From contig JAHBMJ010002035.1 in the NCBI GenBank assembly GCA_018398765.1, positions 1 to 23,470 on the forward strand: DNA of 23,470 nt, read 5' to 3'. Below are positions 1 to 13,040 of the stretch, piece by piece. Each line of letters begins with the position of its first letter. Position 1 is the first letter of the stretch. Under the pieces are notes generated by a model. It worked only from the letters and a program-made list of their open reading frames with translations, was not told where the DNA came from and ran no database searches. The stretch comes from Chromera velia. Taxonomy: Eukaryota > Sar > Chromeraceae. Position numbers and translations under genes: made by a program.

Positions 1-79
1 ATTTAAAATTGCATATAACTTTTTCTTGATACGATAAAGTTAGAGCACGTACCAAAATTGAGGTGACAATGACTCAGCT

Positions 80-265
80 TTATGACACTTCATTTTCCTC
101 TTCTTCATGATCACTTTCTTCAATGTGAATCGAATCGATCGGTGGTGGGAGCTGCTGAGAGCTTTTTCTCTGGCTTTTCAGCTTTCCAGGAGTGAGTGCT
201 CCTGGGCTTCTATTTGGTTGATGTTCCAGTACCAGAAAAGTCAACACAGCTGTTCGGAAAAACGT
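80..265 (-). CDS. possible acidic C-terminal coding segment, unidentified
   Basis: On the minus strand an open frame of about 61 codons ends PPPIDSIHIEESDHEEEENE, then VS and TAA at 80-82. It holds a basic stretch (GKLKSQRKSSQQ) followed by an acidic tail, a pattern more protein-like than the surrounding noise. There is no start codon and the frame closes upstream at 266-268, so it would have to be a 3' exon or a fragment. I do not recognise the family. It could equally be chance. Confidence 0.3.
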   Translation of the reverse strand, partial: TFFRTAVLTFLVLEHQPNRSPGALTPGKLKSQRKSSQQLPPPIDSIHIEESDHEEEENEVS

Positions 266-515
266 TCAGCTGATTGGTTTACCTCTGCATGAAGTAAAAA
301 GGGGTGAAACGTCAATTTCAGTGCAGCTCAAAACGTTTTTTTTTTGAGAGCAAACCATTAAGATTTAGGTTTTTTTATTTGAATCAGCATGCGTGACGGA
401 TCGGTACTTGCAAAAGTTTTTTCGGAACCTTCATATTTGAGGTTGAAAGTCATATTAATCAAATATTTGATCGTATTTGATAGGTCTTTAAACACTAGGT
501 CCTCCCTGACTGGAT

Positions 516-551
516 ATTTGATTTGAGCTTAAGCCCTACCTCAAATCAAAT
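516..551. repeat. 12-bp inverted repeat (ATTTGATTTGAG / CTCAAATCAAAT)
   Basis: Perfect 12-bp arms at 516-527 and 540-551 enclose a 12-base loop. Three further CAAAT units follow the right arm. A 14-bp perfect palindrome, ATCAAATATTTGAT, lies nearby at 458-471. Confidence 0.85.
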
Positions 552-1380
552 CAAATCAAACATGGTCACTAATTGTCGCGTGTCTTGCTGCGAATGTATC
601 CCCCTAGGTATCCCCCTCTAAGTGTCCGTAGCTCCCTGAACACTCCTCTATATGCGAACACTTAAAAGCTAGCCTAGAAGCTAGCTTAAAAGAAAGTTCT
701 ATAATACGAATCTATATGCGGGTTCCACCACGGCGATCTGTTTTGATTCTTATAAAAATTTAAGTTGAACTATAAAGTTAGTATAAACAGTACCGTTTAA
801 CTATACAGAAGCGTCCTGCAATACATGACGATGTCATTAATAAACCCATTATTATTAAAATGTTATACGCTAGATATTACATGATGTATTAAACATTTTT
901 ATATAAAAAGACAATCTCTGTATACCATATCATGTCTAGTATCATGTATAAAAACAACTACTAGGAAAACAATTGGCACTTCAAAATACAAGGATATACG
1001 GAATCATCTAAGGAACTGGCAAAGGAATCATTACGCATCGTCACAAATATAGATGTTTGAGACCGGACGGAGAGTTGAACCGGTCACCGGTGTTCCTTCT
1101 GTCCTCTTGCTTCCTTCTTCGTGCTTCTTTCTCTTCACTGGCGCGGCATTGAATCCAAATCCTCATGCAGAGCTTCTCAAATGCGTGTGATCGATTGATC
1201 CCTTTCTTCGTCCCCCCTCCACGTACCCGGATCACGAGGCTCTTCCACGGCCGAGCCTTATTTATGTGATGCCACCAGTCTGACAATTAATGTGATAATC
1301 AAGCAAGGAACCTCGAATGAGGGTGGGACCCGGAGAATAAAAACAAGGTAGGCGAAATGAAGAATTAAATTTTAAGGGCT

Positions 1381-2407
1381 AGTGTCTGAAAAAGAAGAGA
1401 AAGAAAGGAAACAATGCAGACAGAGAGGGAAGGACACGATCACAGATTGGAAATGAACACAGACACACAGACAGGCGGAGAGACCGATAGATCGATCGAA
1501 CACATCTACAAGTCCACCTTCCGTTATTTACGGCCGCCCTCAGAGAGTCTTTCGGATGTTTCATCCTCTTTCTGTCCTCCTCTCATTCTAGCAAACAGAA
1601 ACCGTCTCCTCTTGTGCGGCCACACGCACACACACACGGACGCAGGCACGCAGACGTACATTGAGTGTGGGAGAGTCAGAGGCAGACACAGCAGGAGTAA
1701 GAGGGGAAAGAAAAGAGAAAGGGCACAACGAGGAATGCTCTAAAGAAATGATGAGTGCCGGGGAATGCAAGTCAACCGTTACAGAAGTCAATATTTCAAG
1801 GTCTTTCCCTGGTCAGTTGCTAGGTCCGTTGACATGGAGGTTGACACAGAGACACAGAGAGAGAGAGAGACAGGGAGAGAGGAAAAGAAAAATGCGGAAC
1901 CGACCAAGACACGGCGGGCAGGAACGGAAATGGAGGAGCAAGAAAGGAAACGGCTTAATTCTTGCATGAGACAGAAAGAAAGAAAGAAAGAAAGAAACAA
2001 ACCATGTCTGTCATGTGAATGTCTTTGGAGTGGGAGCAGAAAAGATGGAAGGGAGGAGCGCGGGCAAAAGAAACAACGAAACAAACACAATAAATTAAGG
2101 GAGAGAACAACTATGGACAACAGAATCCTGCCTCTCCATTTCTCTCTTTTTTGCTGCCCCCCCCCCTCTTGATTCCCCTTTCACTCCACCATTCTAGAAG
2201 CAATTGCTAGGTTCAATCCCAATTCTCCCCCCCATGCCCCCCCCCTGTTGCGTCTCCTGACTGAGTGACAGATCGACTCACAGCCCGACCATCTCCAGAT
2301 TCAAAGTCGCCACCTCTCTGCTTTTCCCTTCTTTTTCAACATAAAAGAACAGAACAGAAACCAAATCGTCCGCCTTCCGGTGCCACCCCTCTTTTTTGCT
2401 CTCCTCT

Positions 2408-2448
<41 letters not shown>

Positions 2449-5080
2449 CCTTCTATTTCCTTTGAAGCCCCCAAATGAACCTTCTGCCCTCCCCTTCACC
2501 CTTTCCCCCCCTTCCTTCTTTTCTAGAGTCCTCTTTCTTCCTTACTGCTCCAACCTTTCTTTTCCTTACTGCTCTTCAATCGAAGGCGATGGAAAGAATC
2601 TGTCTGCCCACCTTTCGCTCTTCCTTTCTGTCTCTCTTCACTGTAAAAGGGCCTGGAGAAGGATCGAAAGAATAAATCAATGAAAGTATGAATGGAAGAG
2701 TGTCGTCCCCATTTTTTCCTTGCTTCCTTCCTTCAACGCAAATAGAAGAAGAAGAAGGAGAATGGAGACAAAACACACAATAGACAGGAAGAAGGAACCA
2801 GAGAAAGAGAGAGAGAGAAAGGGAGAGAGAGAGAGAGGATGAGAGAAAGGAAAGTGCGCCTCAGTCCGAGCATTGACTTCCTGCAGCTTCTCACAAGAGG
2901 TGTTCAAATTGAAAAAACCTTTTCGGGAAAGACAGGCTTCCCCTCTCACACACGCGCGACACGCACATACACATGCGCAACACACACGCGCACAGAAAGA
3001 GAGAGAAAGTGGGAGTAGTTGCGAAAGAGAGTAGACAATACGGATCACTGTCAGTCTGTCCGTCCGTCCGTCTTCCTTTCCTTCTCTGCTTTCACTGCTT
3101 GAATTCCCCGTGTCACTCCAGTCCTCCTTGCGGTCTTTTCTGGCTGGCTGTACACTCACAAGGAGGAAAAGAACGCAAAAAACCAAGCAACATGATTCAT
3201 TGCTTCACGTTCGCCAAAGGACACAAAGGAAATAAGCAATTTAAGGGCGAACGAAGAAAAAGAATCCGCCCCGCCTTCCCTCACGCACTCACTTCCTGCT
3301 CTTCTTTTCTTTTCTTCCCCTCTCCGACAGAAAGAAAAGAGAGGAGGAAGGCGTCAGAGAGAGCAGAACAACAACTCGGCAACATCTAACGGCAAGTAGA
3401 AGGGAAGAGAAGAAAAAAAAAAACCTCAATTCTCCCCATGCAGCTTTCTTTTCCTTTTCATCCCATCAAATGCCGATACAGAAGAAGTGTCTCTCTCTCT
3501 GTAAGAGAAGAGCGACAAACATGAGAATTAAGGAAGAAAACGGTGAGAAGAACACCAGCGGAACCAACCGTTGAGTGCTCTCTCACCCTTTAAACGACAT
3601 ACACACAAGGAGAGCAAGGAAGTCGACGCTCGAAGACGAACAGACCAACTGAAAGAGCGAAAGGGAGCAACGGGAAAAAGGGGGAAGAGAAGTTGTAGAG
3701 AAGATGCGTGAAGATGAGAGACATGCGAAAGGGAGAAGAAGAGAGAAGCATAGAAAGGGATGCGAGACCTTCTGTTTCGCTTTCCCACACACACGAAAGG
3801 CTAACGCACGCAAAGGACACACCTCACTGATGGATGAAAGTGCCGAGCTATCTGCCAACGCATGACCAGAGGAGCAAGGCATGTCAGGAATACAACGAAG
3901 AAACACACATGCGGTCTCTCAGTCCTTTCTCTTTCTGGCTCATCCTTCTCCTCTCGTCTCGTCTCGATGAGTCCATTGGCAGCTCAGTCCATCTTCCTCT
4001 AGCTGCCTGCTTGTTTGTTTTCCTGTGAGACCGACTGACTGTGAGTCTGTCTCTTTGTCTTGCTTTTAGTTTCTCAGGGGCACATGAGGACATAAAAGTT
4101 CGGCAGCAAACCAACGAAGGAGCAAAGAGAGAGAAAAAGAAGGAAACAAACAGTCAGGAGCTAGTGCAGGAGGAGGAGGGAGAAGAGAGCACGATCACCA
4201 TGTCATCATCAGCTTTCCTTTCGTCGAACGACGACAGATGCCTTACCGAATTCGGATCGGGCAGAGGGACAGAAAGAGAGAAAGAAAGAACGAAAGAGAA
4301 AAAGGGAGAAGTCAGGAAGACTGGGCACCGCAAACACGCAAAGAAAGAAAAACAGGTATCTATGCCCTAGATTCACGGCTGTCATCTGGCTTCTCTCCCA
4401 GCCCTCCTTTGTCACCGGAGTTTTTCTGGAGAGGGAGAGGGGCTTCCCCCCTTTCCGTTCTTCCTTTTACGGAGAAGGAAAGCAGAGGTAAGGGACGAAG
4501 AAAAAAAGAGGTACGAAGAAAGGGAATAAGAAAATAATGAGACGCTCGAGCAACCTTCACCAACAAACAAGGTAGCAGCGTGAAGTGAGGAAGGAAGAAG
4601 GCAGAGAAGGGAAACGACTGAAAAAGGAGGCAGGAAGGGGGACAGACGTAAGGAAACAAAGAATCGACAGAGGCAGCGGCGCTGCTGACATAAAGGAGGG
4701 AGAAAAAAAGAGTCACCCCCTCCCACCCCCCCTGGGAAAACCCGCCCTATCCCCTTCCCTTCTGTACATATGCTCGCATGGAGACAAGAAAGGAGAATGA
4801 GAAAGGAGGAAGAAAGAAAGAAAAAGAGACAGAAGACACCAATCGAGACTTCTGTTTCCGTTTCCCTCCTCCCTGTGTCTTTCCCTTTCTGTCTCGAATC
4901 TTGGAATGCCAACACAAGGTTGTCGTGGATCTCTCTTTTATCCTTCTCTCTACCCTTCTGCCTTCCTTCGAAAGAATGCACAAAGATAAAGAGACAGACA
5001 AGAAGAAAATCGAAGAACCATCTGATCCTTCACTCGCCCCTCCGGTGGTGTCCTTCATTGCGCTCTCCTCTCCCTCCCTC
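1381..5080. other. gene-free low-complexity stretch downstream of ACC
   Basis: No exon with a protein-like reading could be supported on either strand. The DNA alternates between purine-rich and pyrimidine-rich blocks (GAAAG, CTTCCT, GGAA), with short CA and TC microsatellites and C homopolymers. Reading frames here translate to Ser/Phe/Leu or Lys/Arg/Glu low-complexity strings, which is what such tracts give by chance. The part next to 5081 is presumably the ACC 3' UTR; I found no convincing polyadenylation signal near it. Confidence 0.6.
2411..2444. repeat. (TC)n microsatellite
   Basis: Seventeen TC units in the gene-free low-complexity stretch downstream of ACC. Confidence 0.96.
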
Positions 5081-5154
5081 CTAACGGCTGTTCTTGCCAG
5101 CCGCTGCTGTGATCGTCCTCGCTGCGTCCTGGGCCTTCTGCTGCTCGCTCGCAA
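5081..5154 (-). CDS. ACC: ACC exon 35, probable terminal exon
   Basis: After the acceptor gtgcgtgcgtgcag the frame continues [20 protein letters not shown] and NSR, then TAG at 5081-5083. The helix resembles the SPTQRAEVIRILSTMDS end of animal ACC, and the phase joins exon 34. A rival terminal exon at 5389-5462 ([20 protein letters not shown], stop TGA) has the same phase and the same length, so the choice is open. Confidence 0.58.
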
Positions 5155-6534
5155 CTGCACGCACGCACCCCATTTATCCATTCACATTTACTCGCCCCTC
5201 TGTTCCTCCCTCACACACTCACCCCCCCCATCGTGTCTGCTTGTGGGCAGACACACGCGGGACTCCTCTCTTCCCCTTCCTTCCTCCCTTCCTTCCATCC
5301 TTCCCTTCCTCCCCCCCTTCCTTCCTTCTCTCTCTTGTTTTCTTTCCTGCTGTAACTCTAGCTGTCCCTTACTTGTGTGTTCACTTGCTCAATTGGATTC
5401 AGAAAACAAATAGCGAACGAGGAGATGTGCTAACGTGACAGGGCAAACTATGCATGTTTCCTCTGCAATGTACAACACAACAAAACACCCAATCCTCACT
5501 CCCTCCCTCTCCAAAGGCTCCCCTCACTCTAACGGACGCACAAACTGACTGACTGACTGACTGACTCGGTTGATGTGCCCCAGGGGAGAGTCGCAGAGTC
5601 CGTCCAGGGTCGATTGTCTCCAGGGCCTCCCAGACGGCCTGGAGGTGCTCCTGCAGGAAGGAAGGAAGGAAGGAAGCAAGGAAGGAAGGAAGATTGATTC
5701 CTCTCAGTCAATCAATCAATCAATGAGGGACGGAGGTGGAAGGAAGACTGGGGACCGACAGGTCAAGGGGGGCATCGGAGGGCGTGCAGGGAATGGAAAT
5801 AAGAAAAGAGGCATGCATACAGGCCAAAGAACAAACGGACAAATTGATGGATGGAGTGAGGGACTGCATAACAGTTGAGGAACTCCTCCCGATTGCTTTT
5901 TCCTCTCATGTCTTCTCTCGGTGCGACAGATGCATTTTTTCTCTCTCTCCTGCATCGGTCCTTTCGAGGTGTCTGTTCTTCAATTTCGTCTTCAATGATC
6001 TTCCCTTCACCTGCACAGTGAGTGCATCAACGCACTTACTGACACATTCTCTCCCTTCCTCACCTGTGCGAATCCCATGGTGGTCGACTTCACGTAGCCC
6101 CTCCTGAGGGTGGCGATCTTCTCCGAGATCTCCCGCACGCGATGTGTTGCCCACTGCATGCATCCATCCATCCATTTGCACATGCACAGATACACAGACA
6201 GGCACACACACACATTCACACGCACGCACAGATAAGTCAACACACATCCATCTATCCGGTACGAAGAAGAAGCCCCTGCTCCTCCCGCGAAGATGGAACG
6301 TTGCTCGGTATTTTTCTGCTTTAGGTGCACACACAAGCTTGCGCTGCACACAGAGACAAACAGAATCTGTATCATTCTTCCCTTCCTTTCTGTTCGCTCA
6401 CGTATCTCTCGATTTTGCTCTCCCTCACACTCAAAGAATCAACCCGTTCTTCTCCATCCATCCATTCATCATCCCTCCCTCCAGAAAAACAGACCAACGA
6501 ATGACGCAGTCACACAACAAGACACACACTGAAA

Positions 6535-6594
<60 letters not shown>

Positions 6595-9500
6595 CAAACA
6601 GACAGGCAGACAGACAGACCTGGACGAATGTGATGTTGGAGTCTGCCCCCGACTCAGAGGCCCATTTGTTCACTTGGGCCTCCGCCCTCTCCAGACTCAT
6701 CGTCGGCACTGCCTTCACGAGCTGCATTCATTCAACGCAGAGGCGGGGAGAGAGAGAGGGACGCACTCACTTATCTACTCACAGTCAGCAAGTTCAAGGA
6801 ATTCTGGGAGCAACGCGAGCCTCGAGGAATTCAAAGAAGGAAAAAGGCAGAAGGAAGGAAGAGCAAAAGAAAAGGGGGGGGGGGGAAGGGCCGCCACACA
6901 GACAGGCACATCGGACCACTTAGATTATGCGTTTGGTCTGTCGATCCCCCAAACCGTCTGGATGGTCCACCCACGAGTTGTGTTCCTTCTCCGTTCTCGA
7001 TACGTGAAATGAAACAGCACGTCTCTTCTCAATCAGCAGCTCAAATAGCGCATCGAGCCAAGTGAAGATAGAGACCCCGAGGATTTTCATGTCGGTCGGA
7101 TTTCTTCATTCGGCCCATTTAAATTGTCCATTCACATCTAATGCAATAAAATCACGATTTTTCTTTGGATCCTTTTGAGAAGAAACAAGAACCAGCCAAC
7201 CTCCCCCCCCCCCCCCCCCCAAACCTCTGCACGGAGACCGAAGAGGATCAGCTGCCGTCTGAGTCTCCAGTAGAAGAACGCACGCGCCTTCTGCCAAGTC
7301 AGGATACCGTGGATGGCGTTCTTCTTCTTCATGCGGACCGCCGTGTCGTGCATGTCGGCGAAGTGCATCGCAACTTGCCTGCGCATTCAGTCAAACACAT
7401 GGAGACAGACAAACCAGGCCGCCGCAAGGTTCAACCCATTCAGTCAGAAGCTTGGGACGAAAACATAACACACACTTTGCAGGAAACAAAGGAACGAGTA
7501 GTACACAGGAGAGAAAGTGTGTCTGCGGGATGAGATGGCGACGTCAATCAGCCCCTAAGGTTTTCCAGCACAGGTTAGTGTCGGCGCTGACTCTAGCCTG
7601 CTTGGCATACACTGCGAATGTTTAAAACTTCTCTCATCCTTTTGACGTCTTTTTCTTTTCTTACCGCAGAGACTCAAACAAGTAAAAAAATAGAAAAGAA
7701 GAAAGATGAAAGGCCTCCACCAAACCGCCAAAGTCTCCCCTCCACCATCACGAGGGCGTCTGTCTGTCGCTTTCCTTTCTCCCACCAACGTGCACACGTC
7801 CAACACATCCCATCCACCCACCCCGTTTTACTGATAGTCCCCTTGTCTGACCCACGTACCTGTAGACTGGGAGGAGTTCCTGGAGTCTCTTCTCCTTCTG
7901 TTGCTGAAGAGACTGGCGCTGTGGGGAATCAATGGCCATTCCCTTCTTTGCAAGGTCGGCGTCCTGAGAGAGGAAGGAGAGAGAAAGATTGGATAAATCC
8001 ATACCGAAATCTCAAATGTGAAGGGGAACGCGTTCGCAAGAAGGTTTGAACGAAAGGTTGTTTGGGAGAGGGCAAAGGCACCATGCAATCTACGGGATTG
8101 ATCCAAACATGAATCAGTTATTTGGTTCGGGGGTCGCCTGTCAGCTGAGCATCAATCGATCAAGGGCCACTGGAGGCAGATTCAGTCAATCAGTCTCCTC
8201 ATTCAACGTTTTTTCTTTTTGTCCGCCATTGATCTCACTGACATGATGGCGTTCCTGGAACGTCACTCTCATGACTGACAGACAGACTGACCTCTGAGAC
8301 AAGTTTCTTGACCTTCGCATCCAGTCTTGTTGCCGCCTCCATCAGCTGCCTGTCCCTGAATTTAATCTCCACAGTCCCCGAGGGCTCCAGCACTCCGCCT
8401 CTAGACTCCACATCAGCGTACATCTCCATGGAAGTCGGGTTGATGCGGGGGTCCACCACCACCCAGGCTCCTCCTCTTAGCTCGGCCTTCGGGGGAATGT
8501 ACACGAAGCAAGGCTGCTTGTAGTCAACCAGAGCGTCGACGATGTAGGAACCGAATTTGAGGACCTGGAGAAGCAGAGACCCACAAACAAAAATTCACTT
8601 GTGTGTGTACTTTTTTTGTACACATTTGATTATTCACGAAGGTGTATGAGCCCTTCAAAAAGGACAAACAGAAATGGGCTCTCCTCACCACCTGCTTCTC
8701 TACGCAAGCCAACAGATACACGCGTACTACCAAAGAACAAAGAGAGCCATAGAAAAACCCCAACCCCATGCACACAGACCTACTTGCCTACCTACCTCAT
8801 TGAACATGTCCGACTGCCCTCCAGAGAACCCCCTCCAGTTGGCGAAGATGACCAGAGGCAATTCCTCGTTGTTGAAGTCCTGAATCGCCTGTGCGGTCTT
8901 GTAGGCGGAATCGGGGAACCAGACCTACGGGCAGACAGACACAGAGAGACGGAGGGAGGAAAGAAACGTAAGTGATTGAGTGAGTCATCAGAACGACTTT
9001 TCATATACACGCGGCTTTAAGTACCTCCTGTACAGACAAACGCAGACACTCGAGACAGACATTGCCCTGTCCCCGTCTTCGTTTTCTCTATCGATACAGA
9101 CTCTCTGGACTGCTCGATAAAGAGCTAGAACAAAAGCCTTGGCCGAAGACTAAGAGCGAGAGAAGGAAACTTCTAGGGCCACACCCACCTGTCCGGCTCT
9201 TGTCATTTTGATTTCATGAGACGCGGGCACTGCCGGGTCTGCGGGTCTGATGCTCTCTGTAACTCGGGTCTCCACGAGGATGCACCCGATTGGAAAACCT
9301 CCCAGACGGGCACGACCGCAGATCACAGACCTGCACGGAAGCCCAAAGAGGAAGTGACAGACAGACCGACAGCAAAATTACTCGCCAGATAAATGCGCGG
9401 GCAAAATTGCTTCAGCATCACAGGCGTGCTTGTATTCGTGCGCTCTCTCTCTTTTGCTTTTTCTCCCTCTTCCTGCCTGTATGCATTCCTGTTTGTTGAA

Positions 9501-12500
9501 GCGACACCCATCACACCCTACCAAGCCAGTGCAGAAAGATCTGTCTCATCTCTCTTTTCCCATGGACTGACTGACTGACTTTGCCCATCCGTCGAGGATC
9601 TCCTGGAAGCTCCCCTTGTCGACAAGACCACCAAGCCACTTCCCGGAGGAGTCTGGTCAGATGATCGAGAGGAACAGAGAGGAAGGGGAGTGAGTGACGC
9701 CACTGATTGCAATTCGAATGCACGAGTTTTCTCTTGCCGTGTCTATATTATTCCCATTTTTCACTACCAGATCTTTCCTTTTTTCTTCGCCTCACGTACA
9801 CTTGTAGCACCAAGGGCAGGAGGGAAGCTTGCGGCCACGACCAGAACCGTTGCGACAAAAGGAAGTAAGCACAAGCGCGAGCCAGAAAGAAGAAGAAGTA
9901 CTTACCTTAAGAAGTCACTGAGAAGGACTCATAGTGCCCCAAAAGGGCATTTCAGACCAACAAAAGCACAAACCAGCCACACCAAAATGTCTTCACCGAA
10001 AACTTTTTTTCCTTGACCCGATCCGATGACATCGAGATCAAAGGTCCTTCCCCCAATTCAAAACCTGACCAACCAAACAGAGAATCACGGTTACATCTTC
10101 TTCAGTCCATCCAATCGATCGATATGTCTACTTACCGACGCATCCAGTCAACATCAGTCTCGGGTCCTCAGTCGAGGAAAGGGGCACATACTCGACAGGC
10201 CGGTTGGGGGTCTCTGCGGGATCCGAAAGAATCGGCAGGGGACCGTCTCGGTGCTCAGGGATGTACGACAGCCACTCGACCACACGCTCGCAGCCCTCGA
10301 TATCGTCCCTGCATAGTCCATCACTCCATCCATCCATCCATCCATCAAGCACAGAGAGAGAGGAGACAGAAAAAAAAGAAACAAGGGAGGGAAAAGGAAG
10401 TGAAGGCGCAACAGGGGACAAACTCAAGAGGGCTCTGCGTTAGTATCAATGGATGCCCGTTTGGTCTATTGCAGACAGCGCGCGAGTGCCCTTTTCCAAT
10501 CAAGCTCCGCATGCGTTTTTTTGTCTTCTTCACGAGCCGGACCTCAAATCAAAAAGATACGTATCCATCGAGAAGGGGCGGGCCGTCAGTATTACTCGAT
10601 CCATCGACACAGTTGATGACCACCACCCTGCAGCAGGCACCGTTAACTCCCTCTGACTGACTGACCTGACGGTATCATGAGAGATTCCGTTCTTGTGCAT
10701 CACGTCAATCCCTCCGATCTCATCATTCGTCTTGTACACGTCCCTTCCGATCAGTCTGTTCAGGGCCTGGTAGCCTGTCAGGAGGATCGGGGCTCCCGTC
10801 ACCTGCACGCTCAGACAGATAAAAAGGGGGACAGGAAAAGGCACGGGACATGTGTAGATCAACTAAGTGTTCGACATTCAAACTAAGCACATGAGAGGCA
10901 GAGCGAGAAAGAAAGCTCACGCACACACGCATCCCCCCCTACACCCATGCACTCCCTCCCTCACTGACTGACCTTCTGGATGACTCTCTGCCCTAGACGC
11001 GTGATGTAGGCACCGATGCCGACGTTGCGCCCCGTGCAGAAGGTGATGGTGACCACGTTCTTGTAGGCACGGCTGGTCTCACCTGCAGGAGGAGGAGGGT
11101 GAAAGAAAAGTGGAGTGAATTCTCACGCATTTGCAAAATCCCCTTTCACTTTTTGTTCTTCTCGTGCAGTCGAGTTTGTTGTGCATAGATCGCTTCAGTG
11201 TGTGTGTGTGTGTGTGTGTGAGTGTGTGTGTGTGTATGTGTCTATGTGTGTATGTGTGTGGGTGCACGGACAGGACCCCCCGTCTTGCTCGCAACCCCCG
11301 ACCGATCCTCCTGTGTTCATTCATTCATTCCGTTCCCTCCCCGCTCTTTCTTCACTCACTTCCTCCCTTCCTGTGGTGATCTGCAAGTTCTTCCCTTCCC
11401 GCTTCATCTTCAGAGCAAGCAATGGAATCAGGGAATGACAAGCAAGAGAATGCAAAAGCAAAAAAAGCAACGAGGCGGAAACAGACTCCCTCCCAAACAA
11501 GCATGTTACCCCAAACAAGAAAGCGACAGAAGCATACAGGCAGACAGTATCACACAGCATGACAGACAAACCTGCGATGGCACCAGACCCGCAGAGGTTC
11601 TCCACACCCAGCCCCACATGCTTCCCAACGATGTCCGTGATCTTGTACACCCTCCCCTCAGACGGGTGTGTCACTGCCTCTGCCACCACGCTGTCTGTGG
11701 CCTTCAGATCCCTGTAGTCGTCCTCTGTCAGGTACAGGTACCGGAACCCCCGCGCCGGGTTCTCAGGGTCCACCCACTCAATCTTGAACGCCCGCATCAC
11801 CTGAATACAACGAGGGGGGGGAGAGGGAAAAGGAAGGAATGATACAATGATGTACTGAATACGACATTGATCGAGGCAGAAAGGAAGAAAGGAGGGGAAC
11901 GAAAAAGACGACAAGAGACATCACCGAAGGAATTTCCGGAAAAAAGAAACGCAGAAAGAAGCAAAGAAAAAATAAAATGCCCACATGACATCAGCGACAC
12001 CACACACAGCACGAGTCACCACCTACCCACCTCTGCTGCCAATCCCATCCGAGCCCCAGAGTTCACAGCGATGTACACGCGGGGAATGCCGTGCTCACGC
12101 GCGTACTCGGACGCTCGTTGGAACAGGAGGTCTTCTGTCACTCCGAAAGTTCCCATCTGCATCAGAGAGAGAGGGAAACGTCAACTTAGGCGCATACACT
12201 CAATCTGAAGATTTCTCTTTTTCAGCTAGGGCTTTCTCTTGCAGCCCATGCTTGTACGTCTATGCGTGCGGTTTCTCATTTCATCAGCGCACCCACAGGC
12301 ACGGATGGAGGCTATCATGCGCACCCATGCACCCACATCTTGACAGAAAAACAGAACTTGCCTGTCGAAAAGAGAATGCCGGAAAAGCCACACCTAGAAA
12401 TATCGTACGCAGATCTCGCTTCAACCATTCGTCTTTCCATGTTCACCCAAGTGCCTGTTCAAATCATGAAGTCCCCTGGTGCATTTGTGCCAGTCGAACA

Positions 12501-13003
12501 AAACGCACTCTCTCACCCACTCACTCACTCACTGACCTGTGTGGTGACGTCGTTGGCGATGAGCATGATCCTTCTTCCCTTTGGGAACTCGGGGGTGTAC
12601 ATCTTCACTCTCCAGCACACCATGCCGATGTCATTCATGCCTCTGTCCCTGTGCACGTCCTCCAGAGTGCCGTTGGGACCCGTCAGGGCCATCTCCTGCA
12701 GAACGTGCATTCATTTATTTACTTTATACGCATATACTTTATGTATGAGACCCGTCAGGGCCATCTCCTGCAGAAGGAAGGAAGGATGGCTTGGTTTTCT
12801 GTGCAAGTTGTGCACGGCCAGCGACTCTGCATCCCTTCCTGTCTTGTTGCTCTCGTTTGTTTGTCTTTTTGTTCCCGAACAGACGGTCGGCTGCAATGCG
12901 GCGTTTCTCGCTTTTCTTTGTGTGAGACCAAAACAGAGACAGGTAAGCAGTATGGGTCCTTGTCTCTTTCACTCAACCTTAAAGTTAGAACAAAAAAGAA
13001 AAA

Positions 13004-13040
<37 letters not shown>

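Larger units (their letters stand above)
1..1380. other. AT-rich stretch of different composition
   Basis: This segment is much richer in A+T than the rest and has almost no microsatellites. The change comes near 1040-1380. It carries repeated ATTTGAT motifs, two inverted repeats (458-471 and 516-551) and GCTAGC repeats near 668-685. It may be a piece of a transposon or ordinary intergenic DNA; nothing in it identifies a family. Confidence 0.5.

Noticed and set aside
107-292. 61-codon plus-strand frame beginning MITFFNVNRIDRWW
   Set aside because: It is opposite the more protein-like minus-strand frame that ends at 80 and has no supporting context.
1057-1095. tRNA-like B-box sequence (GGTTCAACTC on the minus strand)
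   Set aside because: The T stem does not pair, and no matching acceptor or D arm is found upstream. The GACCGG...CCGGTC pairing is only a small hairpin.
1041-1286. 81-codon minus-strand frame
   Set aside because: Basic, low-complexity reading with no recognisable motif and no splice context.
5094-5438. Plus-strand frame with a hydrophobic, signal-peptide-like start
   Set aside because: It has no ATG at its start, its remainder is Pro/Ser/Phe low complexity from CTTCC repeats, and the hydrophobic part is antisense to the likely terminal ACC exon.
6144-6923. 259-codon open frame on the plus strand
   Set aside because: It is antisense to ACC exons 32-33 and made largely of translated CA and GA microsatellites.
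7540-7547. TGACGTCA-like CRE site at the ends of the 110-bp repeat
   Set aside because: The box belongs to the repeat and lies in introns. Nothing suggests a promoter there.
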